Shown: positions 8,707 to 16,530 of the stretch, in pieces
Layout of the letters: each line of letters begins with the position of its first letter
Numbering within the stretch: the first letter of the stretch is position 1
NCBI GenBank assembly: GCA_965214695.1
Contig: OZ243967.1
Coordinates: forward strand, 248,001 to 312,000
Reading direction: 5' to 3'
DNA length: 64,000 nt
From: JAPOXR01 sp965214695
GTDB taxonomy: Bacteria > Pseudomonadota > Alphaproteobacteria > Rhodobacterales > Rhodobacteraceae
Translations under genes and position numbers: made by a program
The notes under the pieces: model-generated
What the model saw: the letters and a program-made list of their open reading frames with translations, nothing else
Database searches by the model: none
What the model was told of the DNA's origin: nothing

Positions 8707-9426
8707 TCAGACGCCTGATACTCCCTTGTAGATGAACCGCAGGGCCACCACGGAGACAAGCATTCGGAAAACGCGTCTGAACTGCGTTTCCGAGACGTGG
8801 TGGGTGACACGTTTGCCTGCCCATGTCCCTGCAAACCCGGCAATGGTCGCGCCGATGATATGGGGCAGATAGTCAAGGTAGCGAAAGCCGAATGAGCTAT
8901 AGCCCAACGCTTTGAGCACATCGAGTGACAGCATCGCCGCGGCCAGCGTGCCCGTGAGCTGCATCTTGAGAAGATCGGTCCGCAGCAAGAGCGGTTGGAG
9001 CACCCCGCCCACGCCAAAAATAGAGCCCAGATAGCTGTGCACGACGCCGATAAAGATAAATGGCCGTTTCAGCGGCAGAGAAGGCAAGTGCGGCATCCAG
9101 ATCAGAAGCAGCAGGACAATGCCCAGTAGCAAGGCGATGACCTGTTCGGGAAGCGCGGCGAAGGTCCATGCCCCGATGCCGACGCCCAAAAGGCACCCCA
9201 GAAAGAACATCCAGACGATGTGCCATTCGATGTGCTTCCAGAACAATGCGACGCGGGCAATCAGCGAAGCAGCAGCGAATGCAGATTGCAGGGGGACCGC
9301 AGCGGTCAGCGGCAGAACGGATGAGGACGAGAACAGGAGAATGTAAATGCCGCCAGTTGCGAAAGCGGCGTTGACGAATCCGGCGATGAAACTGCCCAGC
9401 GTCACGATCAAGACCGCCCAATCCAT
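8707..9426 (-). CDS. TSUP family transporter (TauE/SafE-like)
   Basis: This is a membrane protein of 239 aa with about seven or eight hydrophobic segments and two internally similar halves. Typical glycine-rich TSUP motifs are present (FIAGFVNAAFATGG near the N-terminus and YLGSIFGVGGVLQP in the middle). Members export sulfite, sulfoacetate or other small anions. It follows ligC by 28 nt on the same strand and is probably the last gene of the lig operon. A sulfite exporter would make sense if the pathway substrate is a sulfonated or sulfated aromatic acid (inference). Confidence 0.83.
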   Translation of the reverse strand: MDWAVLIVTLGSFIAGFVNAAFATGGIYILLFSSSSVLPLTAAVPLQSAFAAASLIARVALFWKHIEWHIVWMFFLGCLLGVGIGAWTFAALPEQVIALLLGIVLLLLIWMPHLPSLPLKRPFIFIGVVHSYLGSIFGVGGVLQPLLLRTDLLKMQLTGTLAAAMLSLDVLKALGYSSFGFRYLDYLPHIIGATIAGFAGTWAGKRVTHHVSETQFRRVFRMLVSVVALRFIYKGVSGV

Positions 9427-9454
9427 AAGGGCGCCTATCGATCACAACCCGCGA

Positions 9455-10399
9455 CTACGAGAAGGATTTCTCGATCCGATCCAGCGTCCGCATGGCATCC
9501 AACGTGTCATGCACCGATCCGTTTGGTTCGTGCCCCTCCTTGATGGCGGCAATGAACTCCCGATCAATCAATTCGATTCCGTTGCCGGACACTGCCACAT
9601 CGCTGAGATCAATCTGGTTCTCGCGCCCGTCATAGAGGTCATCGTACCGCGCCAGATAGGTGCCGTTGTCGCAGATATAGCGGAAGAAAGTGCCCAGCGG
9701 CCCGTCATTGTTGAACGACAGCGACAGCGTGCAGATCGCACCCGACGGTGTTTTCATGCCAATGGCCATATCCATGGCAATTCCAAGTTCAGGATGACGC
9801 GGGCCTTCGAGACCAAAGCATTCGGAGGCGACCTCGCCTGTCTGGTACTGGAACAGATCGACCGTGTGGCAGGCATGGTGCCAGAGCAGGTGATCGGTCC
9901 AGCTGCGCGGCTCGCCCTTGGCGTTCATGTTGGAGCGGCGGAAGAAATACGTCTGCACGTCCATCTGCTGGACTTTCAGCTCGCCTGCATCGATCTTGTT
10001 GCGGACCCACTGATGCGACGGGTTGAACCGGCGCACCTGTCCGGCCATTGCCAGCACGCCGGTTTCCTTCTGTACCGCGCAGATGCGTTCGCTGTCTTCC
10101 AGTGAATCTGCCATCGGGATCTCGATCAGCACCGGTTTGCCCGCCACCATGCAGGCCACCGCCTGATCGGCGTGCTTCTGCGTCGGAGTGGCGAGAATGA
10201 CCGCGTCTACGTCGTCGCGTGCAAGACAAGCTTCCAGCGAGGTCGAGGCGAAACTGATGCCGCGTTCTGCTGCCACAGTATCGATCTTCGATCGTGTCGG
10301 CCCCATCACGGCCGTGACGGTCACGTCTTCGATCGCAGCCAGCGCATCCAGGTGTTTCGTACCAAATGCGCCATAGGCGCCAGCGACACAAATTCTCAT
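9455..10399 (-). CDS. ligC: 4-carboxy-2-hydroxymuconate-6-semialdehyde dehydrogenase
   Basis: LigC oxidises the ring-cleavage product of protocatechuate (as its hemiacetal) to 2-pyrone-4,6-dicarboxylate with NAD(P)+. The protein is 314 aa, of the Gfo/Idh/MocA fold. The Rossmann motif VAGAYGAFG is at residues 5-13, EIPMAD follows near 93, and the signature region SWTDHLLWHHACHTVDLF covers about residues 166-183. The latter matches my recollection of Sphingobium LigC closely. The start at 10399 overlaps the ligB stop by 4 nt, which supports it over upstream in-frame Met codons. The protein is cytoplasmic and acts directly after LigAB. Confidence 0.95.
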   Translation of the reverse strand: MRICVAGAYGAFGTKHLDALAAIEDVTVTAVMGPTRSKIDTVAAERGISFASTSLEACLARDDVDAVILATPTQKHADQAVACMVAGKPVLIEIPMADSLEDSERICAVQKETGVLAMAGQVRRFNPSHQWVRNKIDAGELKVQQMDVQTYFFRRSNMNAKGEPRSWTDHLLWHHACHTVDLFQYQTGEVASECFGLEGPRHPELGIAMDMAIGMKTPSGAICTLSLSFNNDGPLGTFFRYICDNGTYLARYDDLYDGRENQIDLSDVAVSGNGIELIDREFIAAIKEGHEPNGSVHDTLDAMRTLDRIEKSFS

Positions 10400-11268
10400 G
10401 CTGCTACTTCCTTTTGATCTTTCTTGTTTTCCAGAATGATATGACCAACGGCCGTGTTGGAGGCAGGCACGTGGTAGTGGCGGTGCACTTCTTCCACCTC
10501 GTCGTCGAGCGCACCGCGCATGACGTGCCACATCACCATCTCAACGCCCTCTGATCCGGCCTCGCGCAGGTATTCCACATGCGGGGTTTGCGACAGGCCA
10601 ACCGGGTCAGACGTCAACCGATCAAGGAATTGCGTGTCCCATTCCTTGTTGATCAGCCCCGCGCGCTTGTATTGCAACTGGTGACTCATGCCGCCCGTGC
10701 CGAAAATGACTACGTTGAGGTCCTCATCAAAGCTTTCCACCGCGCGGCGGACCGCCTTGCCCAGATTGTAGCAGCGATTTCCGGTCGGTGCGGGGTATTG
10801 CACCACGTTCACGCAAAGCGGAACGACCAGGCAGGGCCATTCGTCATCCGGCCCCTTGTCCCCGAACATCACCGACATTGGCACCGTCAGCCCGTGATCG
10901 ATTTCCATTTCATTCATGATGGTGATGTCGAATTCATCCAGAATCAGCGATTGTGCAATGTGGCTGGCCAAGACCTGATGGTTCCTGACCACCGGTACGG
11001 GGCGCGGTCCCCAGCCTTCATCGGCGGGTGCGAAGCTTTCGGCGCAGCCCAGGGCAAAGGTCGGAATGCAGGACGCATCGAACACGGTGCAATGGTCATT
11101 GTAGACCAGGAATATCACATCGGCGTTTTGTGCAGTCATCCATTCGCGAGATTTCTCGAAACCTTCGAACACTGGCACCCAATAGGGTTGTTCAGTGATG
11201 CCATGATCCATCGCCACGCCGATGGCCGGCACGTGTGAGCAGCCCACACCTGCGGTAATTCGTGCCAT
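10396..11268 (-). CDS. ligB: Protocatechuate 4,5-dioxygenase beta (catalytic) subunit
   Basis: This is the catalytic subunit of the extradiol ring-cleaving dioxygenase that opens protocatechuate between C4 and C5. It has 290 aa and is a type II extradiol enzyme. The iron ligands expected from LigB structures are visible: His12 (CSHVPA), His59 (YNDH) and a Glu in GSEGVE (about 240-243). The catalytic base His196 lies in GTGGMSHQLQ. The start at 11268 shares a TGATG overlap with the ligA stop and has GGGAGAG upstream. It needs LigA to form the alpha2beta2 enzyme. Confidence 0.96.
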   Translation of the reverse strand: MARITAGVGCSHVPAIGVAMDHGITEQPYWVPVFEGFEKSREWMTAQNADVIFLVYNDHCTVFDASCIPTFALGCAESFAPADEGWGPRPVPVVRNHQVLASHIAQSLILDEFDITIMNEMEIDHGLTVPMSVMFGDKGPDDEWPCLVVPLCVNVVQYPAPTGNRCYNLGKAVRRAVESFDEDLNVVIFGTGGMSHQLQYKRAGLINKEWDTQFLDRLTSDPVGLSQTPHVEYLREAGSEGVEMVMWHVMRGALDDEVEEVHRHYHVPASNTAVGHIILENKKDQKEVAA

Positions 11269-11678
11269 CACTTCTCTCCCTTTTCGTCCCATTCATGTTG
11301 ATAGCGGTTGCCGTCAGGGGGGCGTCCACCATCAACCATCATTTTGCGGTATGCTTCATTGCCCATGCCAGTCATCAATCCGGCAAGCTGTTGGAAGTTG
11401 ATCCCGTCATTCGCTGCCAGCTTGCTGGTATAATAGATGTTGCCACCCAGCCTGAGCAGGCGGTTCCAGTCCCGGTCGATTACTGCCTGACGCTGTTCTT
11501 CGGTCATTGGATACTTGTCCAGGTAAGCACCTTCATCCGCGTTGAACGCATCCCGGTTTTTTTGCAGCCGGAGCGAGATGCAGAATTGATTGAGATGATA
11601 TCCCTCACGACCGCGGTCTGCGTCGAATACCAAAGTGCCAGGGATGTCTTCGTAGTCCTTTTCCAGGGCCATTTTCAT
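11268..11678 (-). CDS. ligA: Protocatechuate 4,5-dioxygenase alpha subunit
   Basis: This small helical subunit (136 aa, family length about 139) covers the active site of LigB. Recognisable features are YHLNQFCISL near residue 27, the central LDKYPMTEEQ and LLRLGGNIYY, and the conserved QQLAGLMTGM near residue 96. The start at 11678 overlaps the stop of the DUF1932 gene by 4 nt (ATGA), and its stop overlaps the ligB start. This gives a tightly coupled chain of four genes. A second Met two codons downstream (11672) is an alternative start. Confidence 0.95.
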   Translation of the reverse strand: MKMALEKDYEDIPGTLVFDADRGREGYHLNQFCISLRLQKNRDAFNADEGAYLDKYPMTEEQRQAVIDRDWNRLLRLGGNIYYTSKLAANDGINFQQLAGLMTGMGNEAYRKMMVDGGRPPDGNRYQHEWDEKGEK

Positions 11679-12592
11679 TCCTCTGAGTTGGTTGGAGAGG
11701 GCGTTGCTGACAAGCCCTCCAGGATTGCATCGGCCCGCGCTGCAAGGTCCAGTGGATCGGTTTGACCCAGGTGAAGGCAGAGTGCGCCTACCTCGCGTTG
11801 ACGGATAATCGTGCCTTGCGTGACATGCGGTTCAATGCCCAAATCGGTCAAGGTCTTTGCGACTTCCTCCATTTCGGCGGCGCGGCGCAGGCCATGGGTC
11901 GCGGCCCGCTCCATCATGTAGGGCGCGCGGCGTTGCCAGTCGAATCCCGGAATGCTGTCCTCGAGTGAGGCGAGGATGTCGTCCTTGATCCCGGCCTTTT
12001 GTGCGGCAAGGAAACACTCCAGTGTAAGAGCTTCCAATCCCTTTGTCATGGTCGACTTGATCATCTTGCGTGTCGAGGCATTGCCGACGTCACGTCCGGC
12101 AATTTTCACATTCATGCCAAGATCCTGCATGGCTTCGCCCGCTGCCTCGGCATGCGGTCCGGCGAGCAGGCACGGCGACTTGTGCAGCCGGGGATGCACC
12201 GGAGTCATGACAGCAACATCGACGTATTTCCCGCCCGCAGCCTCAATGATAGTGGCCGCGCGGCGCTTGGTGTTTGGCGCGCAGCTGTTGCAATCGAGGA
12301 AAAGCGTGCCGTCCAGCGCAATTTGCCCGGCAGCAATGGCCGCGTTTTCTGCTTGCTCCGCAGTCACCAGCGAAAAGATGGCATCACGGTTTGCACAAGC
12401 CTTGACGCAGTTCGCAGCACCGCTCACGCCAAGCCTTTCGTAATCCGCACGCTTGGCGGCTGCGTCAGGGCCATCTGTCCTGATATCGAAGGCGCGCAGG
12501 TGCACCGGGGTGTTTTCCTGCAGCATCCCTTTGGCAAAGGCTTGCGCGGCCTCCCCAAAGCCGATGAACGAGATTTTCGTGCCGCCTGACAT
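11675..12592 (-). CDS. NAD(P)-binding oxidoreductase with DUF1932-like C-terminal domain
   Basis: This is a 305-aa dehydrogenase related to the 6-phosphogluconate / 3-hydroxyisobutyrate dehydrogenase superfamily. The N-terminal Rossmann motif is FIGFGEAAQAFAKG (residues 8-21). The central helix with the catalytic-type lysine is KMIKSTMTKGLEAL, and the C-terminal part fits the DUF1932 helical domain. AAGGA lies just upstream of the start at 12592. It is the first gene of the coupled DUF1932-ligA-ligB-ligC series, yet no step of the textbook 4,5-cleavage pathway needs it. It may reduce or oxidise a hydroxy or keto acid feeding into or out of protocatechuate. I do not know its substrate. Confidence 0.82.
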   Translation of the reverse strand: MSGGTKISFIGFGEAAQAFAKGMLQENTPVHLRAFDIRTDGPDAAAKRADYERLGVSGAANCVKACANRDAIFSLVTAEQAENAAIAAGQIALDGTLFLDCNSCAPNTKRRAATIIEAAGGKYVDVAVMTPVHPRLHKSPCLLAGPHAEAAGEAMQDLGMNVKIAGRDVGNASTRKMIKSTMTKGLEALTLECFLAAQKAGIKDDILASLEDSIPGFDWQRRAPYMMERAATHGLRRAAEMEEVAKTLTDLGIEPHVTQGTIIRQREVGALCLHLGQTDPLDLAARADAILEGLSATPSPTNSEE

Positions 12593-12650
12593 CGGGTGCG
12601 TTCCTTTGAGACATGGAGCCCCGCAGATAACAGTCAGCGACGGGTCTCGC

Positions 12651-12678
12651 CCAATTCGAATGATCTGCCGAAAATTGG
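12651..12678. promoter_or_regulatory. Candidate LysR-type binding site upstream of the lig operon
   Basis: The imperfect dyad CCAATT-N16-AATTGG, containing CAATTCGAA at 12652-12660, lies about 60 bp upstream of the DUF1932 start. The same 9-mer occurs in the lysR-galB divergent region (13963-13971). This would place the two operons of the pathway under one regulator. The match was found by eye only. Confidence 0.5.
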
Positions 12679-12707
12679 AAAATGCTATACCCGGGCAATA
12701 GTGAGTG

Positions 12708-13928
12708 TCATTCAGGTTGCCCGAGCGCGCCGAACTCTCGCAGGAAGTCAATGAACCTTGACTGGGTTTCCGTCGGTTGCCAGCCCCGCCGGTAGGTGAG
12801 GCCGATATCACGAATATGACCTTCTAGAGGAATGTCCAGTGTCGTAATGGCACCCAGAGCCTCGTCCACATTGACCTGATGTCTTGAAACGACGGACAAG
12901 TACGGTCCCTCCGCCAGCACCCCGCGAAGGATGGCCATGGACGAAGACACGACGCGCACGGGTGTCTTCGGCCAATCCTGAATGCGCAGAGTCTCGAAAA
13001 GATACTGTCCTGCTGGCGTCTCCTTTGGTGGCGCGATCCAGGGGTAGTCCAACGTTTCATCCAGCGATTCAAGGGCACGACCTGTCAGCGGATGATCAGG
13101 GTGAGCGACGATGGCTAGTGCATCCCGAAACAGCAGTTCCTGGGTGATGTCTTCTGCCGGGGCAGGGTGCCTGAGCGCCCCGATGAGGCAGTCCAGATCC
13201 CCCTCACGCAGGGAGCGTAACAATTCGGCATAGCGCCCTTCGACGACGCGAACCTGGAACCCGTCGACACTGCTGACCAACGCATGAATTGCCTTGGGAA
13301 CGATGGTTGTCCGGGCAAGCGGCAGGCTACCAAGAACAAACGTGCCGCGTTCCTGGCCGAGCTCGCGGCCGATCTCTTCAACGCTTTGCCGGATTTCGGC
13401 TTGCGCTAGCTTGGCCCCAAGGACAAAGGCTTCAGCTGAAGGTGTCAGGCGCACTCCGGAGGGGCGCGCGATGAACAGGGGAACACCTACCACTGCTTCG
13501 AGACTGCGGGCCGTCCTGTGAACGGTTGGCTGAGACAGGCCAAGGGCATTGGCTGCGACCGAAAAGCTGCCTGCATTGGCGATCGCGATGAGGTTGCGCA
13601 GTTGGGAGGCGGTGACGGAAAGCTCAAACCGCGCCCTTCGCGGTGTCTTTGTCCCGCTCTCCCGCAAGGCGGCCTGTGCGCCATTCCTGAGATGCGACAG
13701 TGCTTTTGTGGCGCGCTCTGCAAAGAGCCTGCCGCAGGTGGTCAGCGCCGCCCTTTGTCGTCTGCGCACCAGAAGCTCAGCCCCTAAATCGGCTTCAAGC
13801 CGCGAGACGGCCTGCGTTGCTGCAGGCTGTGACAGATGGCAAACCTCGGCCGCTTCGGAAACCGAACCAGTGCGTGCGGTTTCGAGAAAGATCCGCATGT
13901 GCCGGATGTTGGGAAAGCCGCCCCGCAT
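12708..13928 (-). CDS. LysR-family regulator with two tandem HTH domains
   Basis: This is a 406-aa transcription regulator, about 100 aa longer than a usual LysR protein. It has two LysR-type winged HTH domains in series: residues 8-68 with recognition helix LSQPAATQAVSRLE (32-45), and residues 106-166 with LSQPTVHRTARSLE (131-144). A single ligand-binding domain follows (about 190-400). The first HTH is followed by an abbreviated linker helix instead of an effector domain. It lies between the two lig/gal operons, reads away from galB and is the likely activator of both. The inducer is probably an intermediate of the protocatechuate pathway (inference). Confidence 0.9.
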   Translation of the reverse strand: MRGGFPNIRHMRIFLETARTGSVSEAAEVCHLSQPAATQAVSRLEADLGAELLVRRRQRAALTTCGRLFAERATKALSHLRNGAQAALRESGTKTPRRARFELSVTASQLRNLIAIANAGSFSVAANALGLSQPTVHRTARSLEAVVGVPLFIARPSGVRLTPSAEAFVLGAKLAQAEIRQSVEEIGRELGQERGTFVLGSLPLARTTIVPKAIHALVSSVDGFQVRVVEGRYAELLRSLREGDLDCLIGALRHPAPAEDITQELLFRDALAIVAHPDHPLTGRALESLDETLDYPWIAPPKETPAGQYLFETLRIQDWPKTPVRVVSSSMAILRGVLAEGPYLSVVSRHQVNVDEALGAITTLDIPLEGHIRDIGLTYRRGWQPTETQSRFIDFLREFGALGQPE

Positions 13929-13961
13929 ACCGCCCCTATAGATTTTTCTTATTCTACTGGC

Positions 13962-13981
13962 TCAATTCGAAATGGTCAATT
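13962..13981. promoter_or_regulatory. Candidate LysR-type binding site in the lysR-galB divergent promoter
   Basis: CAATTCGAA (13963-13971) recurs here, within a stretch where TCAATT appears twice, 14 bp apart. It is 34 bp upstream of the lysR start and about 75-95 bp upstream of the galB start. This is the usual place for autoregulation plus activation of the divergent operon by a LysR protein. The flanking AT-rich bases could hold the two promoters. Confidence 0.5.
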
Positions 13982-14055
13982 TACCTGTATCGCCGCTAAG
14001 ACTGCCACTGACCGGCCCGTTGCGCCGACCATTTGGCAAGGAAGGGACTCTCCTG

Positions 14056-14793
14056 GTGTCCGACACGAAAACAGCACTGGTGATTAGCGCACATTCCGCA
14101 GACTTTGTTTGGCGTGCTGGCGGCGCTATCGCGCTCCATCAGGCCATGGGCTACGAGGTTACCGTGGTCTGCCTGTCCTACGGCGAGCGCGGAGAGAGCG
14201 CGAAGCTTTGGAAGCAGGAGGGCATGACACTCGAGAAGGTCAAGACTGAGCGCCGCAAGGAAGCCGAGAATGCCGCCGCCGCGCTGGGTGTCACCGACAT
14301 CCTGTTCTTCGATGTTGGCGACTACCCCCTCGATCTGGGCCGGGACACGCAAGAGCGCATGGTCGATGTCATCCGCAAGGTACAGCCGAAGTTCATGATG
14401 TCTCATTCGAAATGGGATCCCTACAACACCGACCACATGAACACGACGCAATTCACGCTGGAATGCCGGATGATCGCGCAGGCCTGGGGCCATAACCCGG
14501 GTCAAAAAATTCTGGGCGCACCGCAACTTTACTTGTTTGAGCCACATCAGACCGAACAGATGGAGTGGAAGCCAACGACTTTCCTCGACATCACAGACGT
14601 CTGGGACAAAAAATGGGCTGCGATTCAGTGCATGCAGGGCCAAGAGCACCTGTGGAACTTCTACAAGAACGTTGCTGAGAACCGCGGCAACCACTTCCGC
14701 CGTAACTCGGGCGGACAGGCGGGCGGACGTTCCGCCAGATACGCCGAAGGATTCGAGACGGTATTCCCCCGTACAGTGGATGAACTGGAATGA
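14056..14793 (+). CDS. galB: 4-oxalomesaconate hydratase
   Basis: GalB hydrates 4-oxalomesaconate to 4-carboxy-4-hydroxy-2-oxoadipate. The protein is 245 aa, of the PIG-L/LmbE fold. The usual AHPDDE metal motif appears as SAHSADFVWRAGG, as in the Pseudomonas putida GalB I recall. Further conserved segments are CLSYGERGES, SHSKWDPYNTDH and QCMQGQEHLW. The start is GTG at 14056 with GGAAGGGA eight nt upstream; the ATG at 13972 lies inside the regulatory region. It replaces the unrelated amidohydrolase LigJ used by Sphingobium. Its stop overlaps the ligK start by 4 nt. Confidence 0.93.
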   Translation: MSDTKTALVISAHSADFVWRAGGAIALHQAMGYEVTVVCLSYGERGESAKLWKQEGMTLEKVKTERRKEAENAAAALGVTDILFFDVGDYPLDLGRDTQERMVDVIRKVQPKFMMSHSKWDPYNTDHMNTTQFTLECRMIAQAWGHNPGQKILGAPQLYLFEPHQTEQMEWKPTTFLDITDVWDKKWAAIQCMQGQEHLWNFYKNVAENRGNHFRRNSGGQAGGRSARYAEGFETVFPRTVDELE

Positions 14794-15482
14794 CCTGCCT
14801 GCCAGGAACCACGGGCCTGGTCGTCCAGAACATTGATCGGGCCGATCAAACGGTCATCGACGGACTTGCGGAATGCGGCGTTGCTACGGTGCACGAGGCG
14901 CAGGGACGCAAAGGTTTGTTGGCCGATTATATGCGGCCTATCTACCCCGGCGCGCGGATCGCCGGATCGGCGGTGACGATATTGGCACCGCCCTGTGACA
15001 ACTGGATGATCCATGTCGCGATCGAACAATTGCGGCCCGGCGATATCATGCTGATGGGAACGATAACGCCGTCCAATGCCGGCTATTTCGGTGATCTGCT
15101 GGCCACATCCGCCATGGCGCGCGGCTGTCGTGGTTTGATCATTGACGCAGGCGTACGTGACGTGCGCGATCTGACAGATATGGGCTTTCCCGTCTGGTCG
15201 AAAGCCGTGCACGCACAGGGCACGATCAAGGAAACGCTTGGGTCCGTCAATGTGCCCGTGGTCTGCGCCGATGCCCTGGTAAACCCCGGTGATATCATTG
15301 TGGCCGATGATGATGGTGTCTGTATCGTGCGCCGAGAGCAGGCCTGCGAAGTGCTGGAAAAAGCACGGGCGCGTGAGGCGAATGAAGGGAGCAAACGGGC
15401 AAGGTTTGAAGCCGGAGAGCTGGGTCTCGATATCTACAACATGCGCCAGCGACTGGCAGAGAAGGGCCTGAAATATGTCTGA
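14790..15482 (+). CDS. ligK: 4-carboxy-4-hydroxy-2-oxoadipate aldolase
   Basis: This enzyme (also named GalC or ProA) splits 4-carboxy-4-hydroxy-2-oxoadipate into pyruvate and oxaloacetate, the last step of protocatechuate meta-cleavage. It has 230 aa and an RraA-like class II aldolase fold. TVHEAQGRKGLLADYMRPIY lies near the N-terminus, and the metal and substrate site IIDAGVRDVRDL is near residue 118. It overlaps galB by 4 nt and galD by 8 nt. Length and motifs fit the LigK/GalC family fully. Confidence 0.94.
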   Translation: MTCLPGTTGLVVQNIDRADQTVIDGLAECGVATVHEAQGRKGLLADYMRPIYPGARIAGSAVTILAPPCDNWMIHVAIEQLRPGDIMLMGTITPSNAGYFGDLLATSAMARGCRGLIIDAGVRDVRDLTDMGFPVWSKAVHAQGTIKETLGSVNVPVVCADALVNPGDIIVADDDGVCIVRREQACEVLEKARAREANEGSKRARFEAGELGLDIYNMRQRLAEKGLKYV

Positions 15483-16530
15483 AGGCGTGCGCTGCATGTG
15501 GATGCGCGGCGGCACCTCGAAGGGCGGGTATTTTCTGGACGATGAACTCCCCTCAGACCCGCCGACCCGCGATGCGTTCCTGCTCCGCGCCATGGGCTCG
15601 CCCGATATTCGTCAGATCGACGGGATGGGCGGAGCCGATCCCCTTACCTCAAAAGTGGCCGTTGTCGGCAAGTCGGACCGCGATGGCGTGGATGTTGACT
15701 ACCTATTCTTGCAGGTCTTCGTGGATCAGCCGGCTGTCACCGACGCGCAGAACTGCGGCAACATCCTTGCCGGCGTAGGGGCCTTTGCCATTGAACGCGG
15801 ATTGGTTTCGCCGAGTGGCAATGAAACCCCCGTGGCAATCCATATGGAGAACACCGGTCAGATTGCTGTGGCGCGCGTCTCCACACCTAACGGCAAGGTC
15901 AGCTATCAGGGAGATGCCCGGATTGATGGCGTGCCCGGCAAGGCGGCCGCTGTCCCACTGACGTTCAAGGATGCTGCCGGGTCCTCTTGCGGTGCCCTGT
16001 TGCCCACAGGAAACGCCGTCGATGTGGTCGAAGGTGTCACCGTCACGATGATCGACAATGGCATGCCCTGCGTGGTGATGCGCGCGGCGGAGATGGGGAT
16101 CAGCGGCCAGGAGGATCCGGAAGAGCTGGAGGCCAACAGCACACTTCGAGCCAAACTGGAAGAGATCCGGCTGGCCTGCGGTCCTTTGATGAACCTTGGC
16201 GACGTGACCAAGAAATCTGTTCCGAAAATGACCATGGTCAGCCCTCCGACTGCAAGAGGGGCCATCGGAACACGAACATTCATTCCACACCGCTGTCACA
16301 AGACCATCGGTGTGCTCGGCGCGGTCAGCGTCGCGACCGCTTGCCTGATTCCGGGCTCACCTGCCTACGATTTAGCGCAGCGCGGCAGGGGAGATGAGCG
16401 CATATTGTCGGTAGAACATCCAACAGGAGAGATGACAGTGGTCGCGACCTTGGACCAGGCAGGTGACGTGAAAGAAGCTGCGATCTTGCGCACGGCACGC
16501 AAACTGATGGACGGAGAAATTTTCGCGTGA
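15475..16530 (+). CDS. galD: 4-oxalomesaconate tautomerase
   Basis: GalD (LigU group) isomerises the keto form of 4-oxalomesaconate before hydration. The protein is 351 aa, of the PrpF / diaminopimelate-epimerase-like fold. Signatures are MWMRGGTSKGGYF at the N-terminus, IDGMGGADPLTSKVAVV near residue 45, and the Cys-containing QNCGNILAGVGAFAIE near residue 92. The start overlaps ligK and the stop overlaps ligI by 4 nt, so all four rightward genes are translationally coupled. Confidence 0.93.
   Translation: MSEGVRCMWMRGGTSKGGYFLDDELPSDPPTRDAFLLRAMGSPDIRQIDGMGGADPLTSKVAVVGKSDRDGVDVDYLFLQVFVDQPAVTDAQNCGNILAGVGAFAIERGLVSPSGNETPVAIHMENTGQIAVARVSTPNGKVSYQGDARIDGVPGKAAAVPLTFKDAAGSSCGALLPTGNAVDVVEGVTVTMIDNGMPCVVMRAAEMGISGQEDPEELEANSTLRAKLEEIRLACGPLMNLGDVTKKSVPKMTMVSPPTARGAIGTRTFIPHRCHKTIGVLGAVSVATACLIPGSPAYDLAQRGRGDERILSVEHPTGEMTVVATLDQAGDVKEAAILRTARKLMDGEIFA

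Noticed and set aside
7694..10531. Minus-strand open frame 7688-8824 and N-terminal extensions of ligC
   Set aside because: The first is antisense to the aldo/keto reductase. The ligC extension overlaps ligB and has no family sequence before the Met at 10399.
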